Assembly (NCBI GenBank): GCA_001189345.1
Contig: LFKV01000001.1
Coordinates: 186,001 to 250,000, forward strand
DNA from: Candidatus Paraburkholderia kirkii
Lineage (GTDB): Bacteria; Pseudomonadota; Gammaproteobacteria; Burkholderiales; Burkholderiaceae
Direction of reading: 5' to 3'
DNA: 64,000 bases
The first letter of the stretch is position 1, and every line of letters starts with the position of its first letter. Positions 1-10,670 of this stretch are shown one piece after another. Under the pieces are notes generated by a model. That model had not been told where the DNA came from. It saw nothing but the letters and a program-made list of their open reading frames with translations, and made no database searches. The translations under genes were made by a program, and so were the position numbers.

Positions 1-230
1 CGCCTGTGGCCGAAGCGGTCGGCGAACGTGCCCGTCGCCATCAGGACGGTGGTGCAGGCGATCGTATAGGCGTTCATGACCCACTGGATGTCCCTGAAGC
101 CGCCGTGCAATACTTGTGCGAGCGCCGGCAGGATGGCGGGGACGCTGGATATCTCGAGACCGAACATCAGGGACGACAGACAGGCGCCCAGCAGGGCAAG
201 CGTGTTCTTGCGCGGATGAGGGAAGGGCAT
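1..230 (-). CDS. MFS drug transporter, N-terminal part (runs off window)
   Basis: Reading the minus strand from an ATG at 228-230 gives 76 uninterrupted residues to the window edge. They contain a first hydrophobic segment (LALLGACLSSLMFGLEIS), then the loop 'IQWVMNAYTIA' and 'GTFADRFGHR', which is the TM2-3 'G-x-x-x-D-R-x-G-R' signature of the major facilitator superfamily. The W-x-x-x-A-Y motif is typical of 14-TM DHA2 (EmrB/QacA) drug:proton antiporters. It is divergent from the LysR gene at 343, which probably once controlled it. Whether the rest is intact cannot be seen. Confidence 0.8.
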   Translation of the reverse strand, partial: MPFPHPRKNTLALLGACLSSLMFGLEISSVPAILPALAQVLHGGFRDIQWVMNAYTIACTTVLMATGTFADRFGHR

Positions 231-342
231 GTCGGCCAAGCGCGAAACGAGGAAGAGCGCTTAATATATCGGGAATGAGAGTCCCGATTGGCGAGCTGGA
301 TTCGGATGAATGTGTCCTTTATGGAACCAATGAGGCAGCGCA

Positions 343-1247
343 ATGAATGAGCGACTGAACGGCGTGGAGACGTTCGTGCAGGTCGTGGAGGCGGGCAGCT
401 TCGCGCTGGCCGCCGACCGGCGGAACCTGACGCGTTCCGCCGTCGGAAAGATCATTGCGCGCCTGGAGACGCGCCTGGGCGTGCGCCTGATTCATCGCAC
501 GACGCGCAGCCAGAGCCTCACGGAGGACGGTGTCGCGTACTACGAGCGCTGCGTGCGCGCGCTGACCGAACTCGACGCGCCGAGGTCGAGCTCGACGGCG
601 GTCGGCGCACGCCGCGCGGACGCCTGCGGGTGAGTCTGCCGCTCGCCGTCGGCTAGTTGTGCGCCGCGCCCGTGCTGATGGATCTGGTGCAGGCGCATCC
701 GCAATTGCAGATCGACATGTCGTTTACTGACCGGATGGTCGATCTCGTCGACGAGGGCTTCGATCTCGCCGTTCGCATCGGCGAACGGCGAGACAGCGCG
801 AGCCTCGCGGCGCGGCGCCTCGGCGTGCAGCACACCTGCATCTGCGCGTCGCCGGCGTATCTGGTGCGTCATGGCGCGCCGGCTTCGCTCGACGACCTGA
901 ACGGCCATGCCGGCATCGCGTATGCGTGCGCGGGCGTGCCCCTGCCGTGGGACCTGCGCGACGACGAAGGACAGGTGAAGCGCGTCGAGATTCGCGCGCG
1001 GGTGAGCCTGGACGACGTGCAGGCAATCACTTCGGCCGCCGTCGCGGGCTTCGGGCTCGCGCGCATTCCGTCATGGCTGCTCGCGCGCTATCTGAGCACC
1101 GGCGAGCTCGTGCTGGTCCGCGGCCAGTGCAGTCTGCCGCCGCAGGAGATCAACGTCGTCTGGCCACAGACGCGCTACATGCCCTCGAAAACGCGTTGCG
1201 CGATCGATGCGCTCATCGCCGGAATTCCCGCGTCGATCGATGTCTGA
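343..1247 (+). pseudogene. LysR-family transcriptional regulator, frameshifted and with an internal stop
   Basis: The N-terminal helix-turn-helix (residues 1-65, 'FVQVVEAGSFALAADRRNLTRSAVGK') starts at the ATG at 343. The substrate-binding domain follows in another frame to the TGA at 1245-1247 ('MDLVQAHPQLQIDMSFTDRMVDLVDEGFDLAVRIG', 'PAYLVRHGAP'). A one-base frame change lies near 575-585, and an in-frame TAG sits at 653-655 where the family usually has arginine. About 300 aa in total, the normal LysR length, so nothing large is missing. Two independent lesions make this a pseudogene. It is divergent from the MFS gene to the left, the classic LysR-target arrangement. Confidence 0.85.
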
Positions 1248-1257
1248 ACCCGCGCGG

Positions 1258-2121
1258 CTACATCGACGGCGCGATCACCACGGTCGCCGTCGTGCCCGCG
1301 CTCAGCAGCACGCCGTCCGGCACCTGGTCGATATGCACCCGCACCGGCACGCGCTGCGCGAGCCGCACCCAGTTGAACGTCGGGTTCACGTCCGCGAGCA
1401 GCTCGCGACTTTGCGGATTGTCGCGGTCATAGATGCCGCGCGAAATGCTCTTCACGTGCCCCTTCAGCTCGCCGCCGCTCATCAGCCGGATCAACGCCTT
1501 GTCGCCCACGCGCACGTGCGGCAGCTTGGTTTCCTCGAAGTAGCCGTACACCCAGAACGAGTGACTGTCGACGATCGCGAGCTTGGCCGCGCCCGCCGTC
1601 GCGTAGTCGCCGCGAAACACGTTCAGGTTGGTCACGTAGCCGTCCACCGGCGAGTACACCTTCGTGCGCTCGAGGTTGAGCTTCGCGGCATCGAGTGCCG
1701 CCTGCGCCTGCTGCAGCTACGCATCTGCGGTCGATGCGGTCTGCATCGCGTTCTCGCGCGCTTCCTTCGACACGACGAGACTGTCCATGTCGGCGCGCCG
1801 CGCGGCGTCCGCGCGACGCATGCGCAGCTCGGCCGCGCGCGCCGCGACGTTTGCCTGCGCCTGCTCGATCGCGATCCGATAGTGTGACGGATCGATTTCC
1901 ATCAGCAGGTCGCCCTTCTTCACGAGCTGATTGTCGCGCACCGGCAACTGCACGACCGCGCCCGAGACGTCCGGCGCCACGTTGACGACGTCCGTGTGCA
2001 CGCGGCCGTCGCGCGTCCACGGCTCGTCCATGTAGTGCACCCACAGCACGCGCCCGATGATGAGCGCGGCGGCGAAGATGGCGATCGTCAAGGCAAGGCC
2101 AATGATTTTCCTGAGAATCAT
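1258..2121 (-). pseudogene. aaeA: HlyD/EmrA-type membrane fusion protein (AaeA-like), one in-frame amber stop
   Basis: Single frame of 288 codons from the ATG at 2119-2121 to the stop at 1258, interrupted once by TAG at 1717-1719, where 'LQQAQAALDAAKLNLERTKVYSPVDGYV' continues in the same frame. Visible parts: N-terminal membrane anchor (residues 8-27), 'WTRDGRVHTDVVNVAPDVSGAV' barrel, a short coiled hairpin, then 'YSPVDGYVTN' and a C-terminal beta barrel. In AaeAB-type pumps this periplasmic adaptor links the FUSC inner-membrane pump to the envelope for export of aromatic acids. It follows DUF1656 (2161-2364) in the operon. One stop could be read through by a suppressor, but its partners are also broken. 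Confidence 0.85.
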
Positions 2122-2160
2122 GATGCAACTCTTTTTCAGCTTGTATGGATGTGATACGGC

Positions 2161-2364
2161 TCAGCGATACGCGATGAGCCCGAGCGTCCCGCAGATGCAG
2201 ACGAGCAGGCTCGCGCGAAACAGCGCCGGATGCCAGACCACGCGATAGAGGTCGGTCAGCGCGAGCAGGCGGTCGACGATCCAGGTGATCATCGCGCCGG
2301 CGATGAACAGCAACAGGATGGTCGGCACATAGGCTTCGAGGATCGCGATGTTACGCGGCAGCAT
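2161..2364 (-). CDS. aaeX: DUF1656 family small membrane protein (AaeX-like)
   Basis: Intact 67-residue protein with two predicted membrane segments ('AYVPTILLLFIAGAMITWIV' and 'ALFRASLLVCICGTLGLIAYR'). DUF1656 proteins sit between the FUSC pump and HlyD adaptor genes of p-hydroxybenzoate-type efflux operons. Here the gene overlaps the end of the FUSC gene by about 14 bases and precedes the adaptor, exactly that order. Its molecular role is not established. With both neighbours broken it is probably a surviving orphan. Confidence 0.85.
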   Translation of the reverse strand: MLPRNIAILEAYVPTILLLFIAGAMITWIVDRLLALTDLYRVVWHPALFRASLLVCICGTLGLIAYR

Positions 2365-4552
2365 GGGGCGCTCCTGGTATCGTAGGGTTCCGGGCGGGCG
2401 CGAACTGCGCGAACGGCGATTCGTGATCGAGCAGCGCGGTCCGGATGAAATGCAGATGACTCACGATGCGCTGCAGCCGGTGTCTCTCCTCGCGCGGCGG
2501 GTCGAGCCGGGCGAGCAGGTCTTGCGTGTCGCCGATTGCGCGCCCGGTGACGGCGAGGGCGGCGTCGAAGCGCGCGGCCTTCGGGCGATCGAAGAGACGC
2601 GCGACGGCATCGAGCGTCGCATCGACCGAGCGGCGCCAGGGCATCGACGCAGCGTAGTGCGGCGCGTTCGACAGCTCGGCGATCTCGCGCCGCAGGTCGA
2701 TGACCGCATTGCCGAACTCGAGCACGGCGAAGAGCCACTGCAGCGCGTCACGTTGCAGGTCGGGGCGCCCTGTCGCGAGCGCGTTGATCTGCGAAAGCAG
2801 GTCGCGAGTGCGGCTCTCGAAGTGCACCGCGAAGTGGTGAGCGCGAGCCGTCCGCGGCGCGCGCTCACCACTTCGCGGCGCAGGTCGCCGAGCAGGAGAT
2901 GCCGCAGCCACGGCGCATCGGTGGGCAGCAGTACGGCGAAGGTGATCGCCGCGACGATCATCGACAGCACGAGCGCGAGCGCATCGTTCATGAAGCCGGT
3001 CGGATCGTAGTGGACGAGATTGTCCGGTCCCGCGAGAAAGCAGAAGAAGATGCAGTAGCCGATGCCCACGCCCGCGAGCGCGCGCCGCGTGCTGAGATAC
3101 GCGCCGAGCAGCAGCGCGGGCGTGAGCGCGGCGCACATCAGCATGAAGCCGTCGATGTGCGGAAACACGCCGAACACGACGATCATCCCGATGACGGCGG
3201 CAAGCATCGTGCCGATCGCCATTTGCGCGGACATGAGCGTCGCGCGCGGCGACGACGACGCGAGCGCGCACACGGCCGCCGCGTTGAGCACCATCGTGCC
3301 GCCGCTCGGCCACGCGGGCGCGATCCAAAACGCGGAGAGAACGAACATCACGACCGCGCCGCGCAGCCCGGAGACGGCCGCGGCGAACATGTTGGTCTTC
3401 GGCACGTAACGTGCGGCCCAACGCTCGCGCTCGTGCGAGGGCGAGGTGAGCGACGCGTAGGTTTCGGCGTACGCGAGCATGTCGTCGACGAAGCGATACA
3501 GCAGTTCCGCCGCGGTATCGAACTCCAGCTGAACGAAATCCGGATTCGTCTCGAGCGCGCCGCGCGCATGCGCTTCGGCAAGGCCGCCTTGTACTCGCGC
3601 AACTGCGCGGCGGCGTGCGCGGCGTCGGCGGCATTGCGCACGGGTTCGCCCGCGATCGAGAATAGCGGCGGCACTTCGCGGAAGAACGGCTCCAGCGCGG
3701 CGATGGTCGTGACCGATGCGTTCTCGCGCAGCCGGTTCATCAGCTGATGCAGTGCGTGAAAGCGCGTCGACGTGCTCATGAACTCGCTGTTGAGGCGCGC
3801 GAACCGGCCGCCGCGCATGCGCGACTCGGGATTCTCGAATACCGCGACGCTGCGCGCGGCCTCGAAACCGACGATGTCCGACACGAACGCGAGATTGGTT
3901 CGCTCGATCTGCGAACGCTCCATGTCGCCCGAGAGCGCACGGCACACGTAATCGACGAACTGCGTGAAGCGTCGCCTGACCGTCGTGCGGACCTGCTCGC
4001 CCGCATGCTGCGGAAAGACGAGCGCGCTCACGGCGTCCGCGCATACGATGCCGAGCGTCACTTCGCCGACGCGCGTGAGCGCCGAGAGATAGGCGCCTTC
4101 CGGATGTTGCGCGGCCGGAATGCCGATCACCGCGGCCGTGTAGCCCGCGAGCACGAAACCGTATGGACAGAAGTTGCGATTGCGCGCCGCGCCCGCCGTG
4201 CAGACGCCGACCCAGAGCGCGGTCGCCGAGAGAAACAGCACCGGCTGCTGCGAGAACAGGCTGATGAGGATCATCATCACGACGAGCCCGACCATCGTGC
4301 CGCAGAAGCGGTAGAAGCTCTTGGCCAGCACCATGCCGCTTTGCGGCTGCATCACGACGAACACGGTGGTCATCGTGGTGCGCGGCTGCTGCATGTCGAG
4401 GCGCATCGCGATCCAGAGCAACAGCAGCGCCGCGAGCACGGCCTTGAAGATGTAGACCCACGCGAGGCCATCGGTGCGCGCCCATTCGGCGAATGCGCAT
4501 GCGAGCGACGCGCCGCGGAGGCTTGCCGAAAGGTCGTGGAAGAAGTGGACAT
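2351..4552 (-). pseudogene. aaeB: FUSC/AaeB-type aromatic acid exporter, at least three frameshifts
   Basis: The family sequence can be followed across three frames. A start 'MSTSSTTFRQAS' at 4552 shifts near 4500-4530 into 'AFAEWARTDGLAWVYIFKA...MQQPRTTMTTVFVVMQPQSGMVLAKSFYR', the strongly conserved FUSC core. Another shift near 3560 leads to 'MFAAAVSGLRGAVVMFVLSAFWIAPAWPSGG' and the second membrane bundle. A last one near 2850 leads to the cytosolic C-terminus, ending at 2351. Overall length, about 730 codons, matches a full AaeB-like pump. The family exports hydroxylated aromatic acids or fusaric acid. It lies 10 bases downstream of the outer-membrane factor gene. Confidence 0.85.
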
Positions 4553-4562
4553 GAGCGTGACC

Positions 4563-6039
4563 TTACTTCTGCTTCGCTTCGCTCAGGCGGCTGAGTGGCC
4601 CGATGTGCTTCGACGGCGCGAGCGCGGTTTCTTCCGGTCCGTTCGACGGATCGTCGATGCCGCCGCCGAGCGCCGAGGTGAGCGTCGCGTAGGCGGCGAG
4701 CCGTTGTGCCCGCACGCGCGCCTGGCCATCCTCGGCGGGCAGCAATTGCGTCTGCGCGATGAGCACGTTCAGATAGTTGGTGAGGCCGCGCCGGTAGCCT
4801 TCGTTCGCGAGATCGTAGTTCCTGCGCGCGGCGGCCACCGACCGGCCGGACGCCTCGGGCTGCGTGTCGAGCGAATGCACGCGCACGACCTGATCGGCGA
4901 TGTCCTTCAGCGCCGCGACGAGCGTGGCGTTGTAGTGATCGACGGCCTGGTCGTATTGCGCCGAGGCTGCGCCGAGCTGTGCGCGCAGGTGTCCGCCTTC
5001 GAAGATCGGCAGCGAGATCGCTGGACCGAAGCTGTAGCCCGACGCCTTGCTCGTCAGGAAGCTGAGCAGCGCGCCGTCCGCGAACGCCTGCGTGAGCGAC
5101 GCGGCGAGATTGATGTTCGGATAGAAGCCGGCCTTCGCGACGTCGATGCCGCGCGCCTGCGCCGCGACCATCCAGCGCGCCGCGACGATATCGGGCCGAT
5201 GGCCGACCAGTTCGGCCGGCAGCGCGGAGGGCAGGGGCAGGGGCAGCGGCGTCGCGAGCGACAGTTGCGGACGCGCGAGCGCTTCGCCCGCGCCCGGACC
5301 TTCGCCGGCGAGCGCGGCCAGCTGGTTGCGCGCAAGCTGGATCTCTTCCTTGTAGACGTCGACCTGACGCTCGTATTCGGGCAGCGGCGCCTCGGCCTGG
5401 CTCACTTCGAGCTGCGTGCCGATGCCGCCCTTCAGGCGCCACCGCGCGAGATCCGCGATGCGCTCCTGCTGCTCGAGCGTTTCCTGCGCGATGTCCAGCA
5501 GCGCGAACGCCTGCGAGAAGCCGATGTAGGCGCGCACGACGTTCGTCTCGAGCTCGAGCTGCGCGGCGCGCACGTGGGCGACGTCGAGCGCGCGCTCGGC
5601 GTTGTTGTCGTCGCGGCCCCACAGGTCGAGGTTGTACGAGAGGTCGAGGCCGGCGGTGCTGTCCCAGGTCGTCGTATCGGCGGGCCGGGACCGTAGAAAT
5701 CGTTGTTCGGCCAGTTCTTGCGCGAGACGCTCATCGCGGCGTCCACATGCGGATACAGCTCGGAACGCGCGACGCCGCCATGGCCAGCGTCGGACTGCCG
5801 CTCGTCGCGCGCGCGATCCACTGATCGAGCTGCGGGTCGCGATAGGCGCGCCACCACTCCTGTCCAGGCCATTGGGCGTCGGCGTCGGCCGCGCGGATGG
5901 CGCTGCCGGCGTCGAGGGTCGATGCGTCCTTGAGCGAGTCCTGCGGCACGATCTTGCCGGTGTTGGCGCACCCGGCCATTGTTAAGATTGTTGTAAGAAC
6001 CGCGGCTGAAGCAGCCCTGCGGAACGCTCGCCCTCGCAC
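4563..6039 (-). pseudogene. NodT-family outer-membrane efflux lipoprotein, frameshifted
   Basis: Starts at the ATG at 6037-6039 with a lipoprotein signal peptide ('AAVLTTILTMAGCANTG', lipobox cysteine near residue 24) and 'EWWRAYRDPQLDQWIARA', typical of OprM/NodT factors. The frame changes near 5750 and again near 5660. From about 5650 to 4563 it is open ('SYNLDLWGRDDNNAERALDVAHVRAAQ', 'LVGHRPDIVAARWMVAAQARGIDVAKA', 'GYRRGLTNYLNVLIAQTQLL'). First gene of the efflux operon with the FUSC pump, DUF1656 and HlyD adaptor, for which it would be the outer-membrane channel. Confidence 0.85.
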
Positions 6040-6206
6040 GATTCACTCCCGAATTCGAATTAGATGCCAGGGGTCGATTATATTTTTGCGAGGATTGTCG
6101 AATAATCAGTAAGGATGTAAAGCATTTTTACGCACACTGCGATAATCGTTGTTGCTGGTCGTGCAACAATTCACCCACAAACAGTCTCTAGAGTCGGAAA
6201 AGCGCT

Positions 6207-7143
6207 ATGGACACGCTTCAAAACATGCGCGTATTCGTGCGCGTTGTCGAAGCCGGCAGCTTCACGGCGGCCGCGCAGCATCTCAATACGACGACGGCGT
6301 ACGCCTCGCGGGCGGTGTCGGATCTCGAGGCGCACCTGCGCACGCGCTTGCTCAATCGCACGACCCGCCGCATCGCGCTCACGGAAGCCGGCGAGCGTTA
6401 TCTGCAGCGCTGCGAGCAGATTCTCGCCTACGTGGACCGGGCCGAAGCCGAGGCGAGCGACGCCCACGCGCGCCCGGCCGACAAGCTGAAGGTCCATTCG
6501 ATGACGAGCTTCGGCCAGCACTACATCGTGCCGATGATCTCGCGCTATCAGCAGCGCCATGCGTCGGTGCAGGTGGATCTGACGCTCGGCGCAGCGCGTG
6601 CCGGATCTACTCGACGAAGGCTACGACGTCTCGGTGGTGCTCGCCTCCGATCTGCCCGATTCCGGGCTCGTCTCCGCGCGGCTCGGCTCGGTGTTCAGCA
6701 TCGCGTGCGCGTCGCCGGCCTATATCGAAAGGCACGGCGCGCCGCACGTGCTGTCCGATCTCGTGCGCCACACCTGCTTGCATCTGATGACGCCGGTTTT
6801 TCCGCCGGATCGCTGGGTCGACGGCCCGAACGGCCAGGAGACGGTGAGCCTCGACCCGTCCACCTTCACGTTGAACGTCGCTGAGGCGATGGTGGTGGCG
6901 ATCCGCGAGAGCATGGGCATCGGCGTGCTGCCGACTTCGTCCGTGCTGCCGGGTCTGCGCGCGGGCACGCTGGTGCGCGTGCTGCCGCAGTACACGATGC
7001 AGGAGTTGAACGTGTACGCGCTCTATCCGTCGCGCCAGTATCTCGACGCGAAGATCCGCACGTGGGTGGAATTTCTGCGCGAGGCGCTGCCCGACACGCT
7101 CGCCGCCGATGCCGAGTCGCTGAAGGAGTTCGTCGTCACCTGA
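6207..7143 (+). pseudogene. LysR-family regulator (AaeR-like), one extra base
   Basis: ATG at 6207 opens the winged-helix domain 'MRVFVRVVEAGSFTAAAQHLNTTTAYASRAVSDLEAHL'. The reading frame breaks near 6589, where one extra G turns 'LTLAQRVPDLLDEGYD' out of frame. The rest of the effector domain ('LLDEGYDVSVVLASDLPDSGLVSARLG', 'PAYIERHG') is open to 7143. Total about 312 codons, normal for the family. It is divergent from the aromatic efflux operon (first gene starts at 6039), the position of AaeR, the LysR activator of aaeXAB. Pump and regulator are both inactivated. Confidence 0.85.
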
Positions 7144-7266
7144 AAGAAGGGCGAATGCGCGTTGTTACGAAAAAAGGCGCGGCGCAACACTTGCTTACCC
7201 ACGGTTTGTCCGCCGCTTGTTACTTTCAGCATTCGATCATTCGCCTCTTTTACCCGGAAAAATCAC

Positions 7267-7453
7267 ATGAGTACGCCACTTCTGCTCGCACTCGCCGCGC
7301 TCCTGGTACTGATCGCCGTTCCGGCGTCGCGTGGATCTCTTCAACGCCGTGCGCGTCCGGTCGGAACGCGAGGCGAAGCGGCGTCTCGTACCGGTGCGCA
7401 TCGACGACCGCGACGCGCGTGCGCGCCGCCTGCGCGATTCGTACGACCGCTGA
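7267..7453 (+). pseudogene. Small membrane-anchored hypothetical protein, frameshifted
   Basis: ATG at 7267 gives a hydrophobic N-terminus ('MSTPLLLALAALLVLIAVPASR'). After about residue 22 the coherent continuation is in another frame, 'VDLFNAVRVRSEREAKRRLVPVRIDDRD', ending at TGA 7451-7453. The spacing is 187 bases, one more than a multiple of three. I do not recognise the family. A single N-terminal membrane segment with a short charged tail is all that can be said. The frame shift rests on the quality of the alternative tail, so confidence is limited. Confidence 0.4.
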
Positions 7454-7473
7454 ATCTTCACGCCAGGTGGCGT

Positions 7474-8186
7474 TCAGAGCAGCGATTCCAGCGGCTCGAT
7501 GAGCCGCGGTTCGTCGTTGGTCGCGCGAGTCACGTCGTCCGACACGCGATGCCAGACGAAGTGCGACGCCGGCACACCGCCGGACTCGGCGAGCACGGCG
7601 ATATCCTCGGGCGACGCGCCGAGATTGAGCCAGCGTCTTGCAGCGGCGGGCGCGAACACGAGCGGACGGCGATCGTGCACGTCGACGAGGCCTTCGTCCG
7701 GGGCGGCCGTCACGATGACGAAGCCCGCACCGGGTGCCGCGGCGTCCTCGTCGCGCATGACGCTCGTCAGCGTGGCGAGAAACATCGGCTCGCCGTCCGC
7801 GCGCTGAATGAAGCAGGGCTGCTTAAAGGGGTTCCGCCGCCGCGTCGCCCGGGCGCGGCTCGACACGCCATTCGAACCAGCCGTCGGCCGGCACTAGAAT
7901 GCGGGCTTTCTTCCACAGATGCTTGAAATATGCGCTCGTCGCGGCGGTCTCGACGCGCGCGTTGATGGTGTGCGGCAGCTTCTTCTGAATGGCCCAGGGC
8001 GGACAGTAGCCCCAGTGCACCGCGCGGATGATTTCTTCGGGATAGACGGCGAGCGGGTGCGTGCCGGGCGAGAGGTTTATAGTCCGGACGCCGGTCGGCG
8101 GCGTCCACGAGCACGAACGGATTGCTCAGATGCAGGCGTTGCGCGTAATGCATCGGCACTCGGTACTGGCTGATTCGGCCGCACAT
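7474..8186 (-). pseudogene. yedK: SRAP-domain protein (YedK/HMCES type), multiple frameshifts
   Basis: Begins 'MCGRISQY' at 8186. Cys2 is the catalytic residue of SOS response-associated peptidases, which crosslink to abasic sites in single-stranded DNA. The family core 'WGYCPPWAIQKKLPHTINARVETAATSAYF' and 'KHLWKKARILVPADGWFEWR' is in a second frame (about 8020-7825), and 'NPFKQPCFIQRADGEPMFLATL' plus the C-terminus are in a third, ending at 7474. All active-site elements (Cys2, Asn and Glu in NARVET, the FEW motif) survive as sequence, but at least two frame changes prevent one protein. Total length of about 237 codons is normal. Confidence 0.85.
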
Positions 8187-8252
8187 GGCGTTCCTCCGCA
8201 AGATCCAACACGGTTCCGTGCTTTCTCGTTCGTTCTTCGCAGCTCTTTGCGC

Positions 8253-9057
8253 TTATATCTCGACCACCTTGTCCCACGCGAATTGCTCGTTTTCCCAGCG
8301 TCCGCTGCGACGGTCGAAGTATCCGCGCGGATTGCACACGATGCGCGTGCCGTCGACGACATAATCGAACGACGTATGCGTATGGCCATGAATCCACAGC
8401 GACGCGGGCGTGCGCGCCAGCGCCGGCAGGTGATTGACGAAGCCGCGGATACGAGATCTTCCGCATAGCGCGGCGCGAGGCTTTCGCGCATCGGTGCATG
8501 ATGCGTGACGACGATCGTCTGGCCCGCGAAGGACTTCGCGAGCTCGCCTTCGAGCCAGGCGCGCGCCTGTTCGTGTAGCGCGAGCGAGTCGTCGGGGGCG
8601 AACGCACGCAGTTTGCCGTCCGGCTCCGGCCAGGCGAGCTGAATCAGGTCGCGATAGTCCAGCATTACTTTCGCGCAAGCCTCTTTCGCCTTCTCGACGT
8701 CTGCCTCGCTCGGACCGAACAGCACGAAGTCGGTCCAGAGCGTCGTGCCGAGCACGCGCCACGCGCCCCTGCGGTCGACGAGCACCGCGCTGTTTAGATA
8801 GTGCACGTTATCGACGCTGCGCGCGGCATCTTGCATGGCCGTTTCCATTGCGCCGAATTCGCCATCGTAGTACTCGTGGTTGCCGGGCACGTAGACCACG
8901 GGCACATCCGGATCGAAATTTTCCGCCGCCCAGCGCAAGCCTTCGGCGTGGTTGTGGATGTCGCCCACGAGCACGACGAGATCGGCCTGCGCATACGGAA
9001 TCGCAAGCGGCTCGTCGCATTCCAGGTGCAGGTCCGACACAGTACGCGGATCTTCAT
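8253..9057 (-). pseudogene. Metallophosphoesterase, two frameshifts
   Basis: Expected start 'MKIRVL' at 9057, then two extra bases near 9040 put 'SDLHLE' (first metal motif D-x-H) in another frame. The central part is open: 'LVVLVGDIHNHAEG' (GDxH), 'YVPGNHEYYDG' (GNHE) and 'IVVTHHAPMRES' (GH/H motif). A second shift near 8455 separates 'SLWIHGHTHTSFDYVVDGTRIVCNPRGY' (the last GHTH motif) from the rest. All metal-binding motifs of the calcineurin-like fold are recognisable, but split across frames. It overlaps the end of the FAD oxidoreductase gene by four bases. Confidence 0.85.
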
Positions 9058-10508
9058 GCGGCGTTCTTCGGGGGCGAAGTCGCGCTCCGGCGCACGACCT
9101 TGCCGGGGTTCATGAGGTTGTCCGGATCGAGCGCGGCCTTGATCGCCTGCATGAGCCGCACCTCGACCGGCGATTTGTAGTGCATCGCCTCGTCCACCTT
9201 CAACTGGCCGAGCCCGTGCTCGGCGCTGATGCTGCCGCGATGCCTGTGCACCTGGTCGTACACGAGCGCGTTGACCGGCGTTTGGAATTCCGTGAGGAAT
9301 CGCCTTGCATCGACGCCCTCGGGCGCCTGCACGTTGTAATGCAGATTGCCGTCGCCGAGATGGCCGAACGTCACCATGCGTGCGCCGGGCGCGGCTTTCG
9401 CGATGATCGCGTCGGTTTCGTCGATGAAGCGGCCGATGCTCGAGATCGGCACGGCGATGTCGTGCTTGATGTTTAGGCCTTCCTCGGCCTGCGCGAGCGA
9501 AATGTGCTCGCGCAGATCCCAGAACGCCTGCGACTGCGCGAGGCTCTCCGCGACCATCGCGTTTTCCACGATGCCTTTTTCCAGCGCCTTTTCCATCAGC
9601 CGCTCGAAGAGGGCGCGGGCGTGCGCGTCGCTTTCGCTGTCGGAGAGTTCCAGCAGCACGGTCTGGGCATGCGGTTCGCCGAACGGGTAGCGCAGTTGTG
9701 GAAAGTGCCGGCCGACGAGGCGCATCGAGAAATCGGACATCAGTTCGAAGCCGGTCAGGAGCGCGCCCGCGTAGCGTTGCGCCATCGAGAGAAAATCGAG
9801 CGCGGCGTGCGGCGAGGCGAGCCCGGCCAGCGCCGTGACCTTCGCGACCGGCGCGGGATGCAGCTTCATGACGGCCGCCGTGATGATGCCGAGCGTGCCT
9901 TCCGCGCCGATGAAGAGATCGCGCAGATCGTAGCCGGTGTTGTCCTTGCGCAGCCCGCGCAGGCCGTCCCAGATTTCGCCTTGCGGCGTCACGACTTCGA
10001 GTCCGAGACAGAGCTCGTGCGTGTTGCCGTAGCGCAGCACGCCGGTGCCGCCCGCGTTCGTGGAAAGGTTGCCACCGATCGTGCAGCTGCCTTCGGCGGC
10101 GAGGCTCAAGGGGAACAGACGCTGCTCGCTTGCGGCGCGCGCCTGGATGTCCGCCAGCACCACGCCGGCTTCCACCGTGATCGTATCGTTGTGCGGATCG
10201 ACGCCGCGGATGCGGTCGAGCCGCTTCAGGCTGACGACTGCCTGTGCGCCGCTGGCGTCGGGCGTTGCACCCCCGGCGAGTCCGGTGTTGCCGCCTTGCG
10301 GCACGAGCGCGATGCGGCGCGCGCGCGCGAGACGCACGACGGCGGCGACCTGCGCGGTGTCGGCGGGCAGAAGCACGGCGCACGCGCTGCCGCGATAGCG
10401 CTTGCGCCAGTCGACGAGATAGGGCTCAGTATCGTGAGCGTCGGTCAGGACGTGCGTCGCGCCGAGCAGCTCGGTGCAGGCGTCGATGAAAGTGTGGGAG
10501 GCGGTCAT
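9054..10508 (-). CDS. FAD-linked oxidoreductase, GlcD / D-lactate dehydrogenase type
   Basis: Intact, 484 residues from the ATG at 10506-10508 ('MTASHTFIDAC'). An upstream in-frame GTG would add 13 residues without family support. PCMH-type FAD-binding domain: 'LVPQGGNTGLAGGATPDASG' and 'EGSCTIGGNLSTNAGGTGVLRYGNT'. The C-terminal FAD-oxidase domain has 'GHLGDGNLHYN', 'HRGSISAEHGLGQLK' and 'NPGKVV'. Such flavoproteins oxidise D-2-hydroxy acids (D-lactate, glycolate, D-2-hydroxyglutarate) and pass electrons to quinone or an electron-transfer protein. The substrate cannot be read from sequence alone. Tail-overlapping with the ruined metallophosphoesterase. Confidence 0.9.
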   Translation of the reverse strand: MTASHTFIDACTELLGATHVLTDAHDTEPYLVDWRKRYRGSACAVLLPADTAQVAAVVRLARARRIALVPQGGNTGLAGGATPDASGAQAVVSLKRLDRIRGVDPHNDTITVEAGVVLADIQARAASEQRLFPLSLAAEGSCTIGGNLSTNAGGTGVLRYGNTHELCLGLEVVTPQGEIWDGLRGLRKDNTGYDLRDLFIGAEGTLGIITAAVMKLHPAPVAKVTALAGLASPHAALDFLSMAQRYAGALLTGFELMSDFSMRLVGRHFPQLRYPFGEPHAQTVLLELSDSESDAHARALFERLMEKALEKGIVENAMVAESLAQSQAFWDLREHISLAQAEEGLNIKHDIAVPISSIGRFIDETDAIIAKAAPGARMVTFGHLGDGNLHYNVQAPEGVDARRFLTEFQTPVNALVYDQVHRHRGSISAEHGLGQLKVDEAMHYKSPVEVRLMQAIKAALDPDNLMNPGKVVRRSATSPPKNAA

Positions 10509-10670
10509 GGGCAATGAGGCGAGAGAGTCCGGTGGAGCGTAGACCACAGTATTCGCGCAGGGAGGCGGCGCGCGAACCTCGTCCGAATGGCATAGGCACG
10601 CGCGCCGCGCGCGGTTTCGTGCTACAAAGCATCACGTCGCGGCGGCGCAGGCGTCGAAAAAGCGAACGCT

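Noticed and set aside
2461..5622. Very long minus-strand open frame (1053 codons) spanning two efflux genes
   Set aside because: It changes identity along its length: only its C-terminal part matches FUSC, the rest is Arg/Ala-rich shadow sequence of the outer-membrane factor and pump in a neighbouring frame. Long shadow frames are expected at this GC content.
3747..5696. 649-codon plus-strand frame opposite the efflux genes
   Set aside because: Highly charged low-complexity shadow, while recognisable efflux proteins lie on the other strand.
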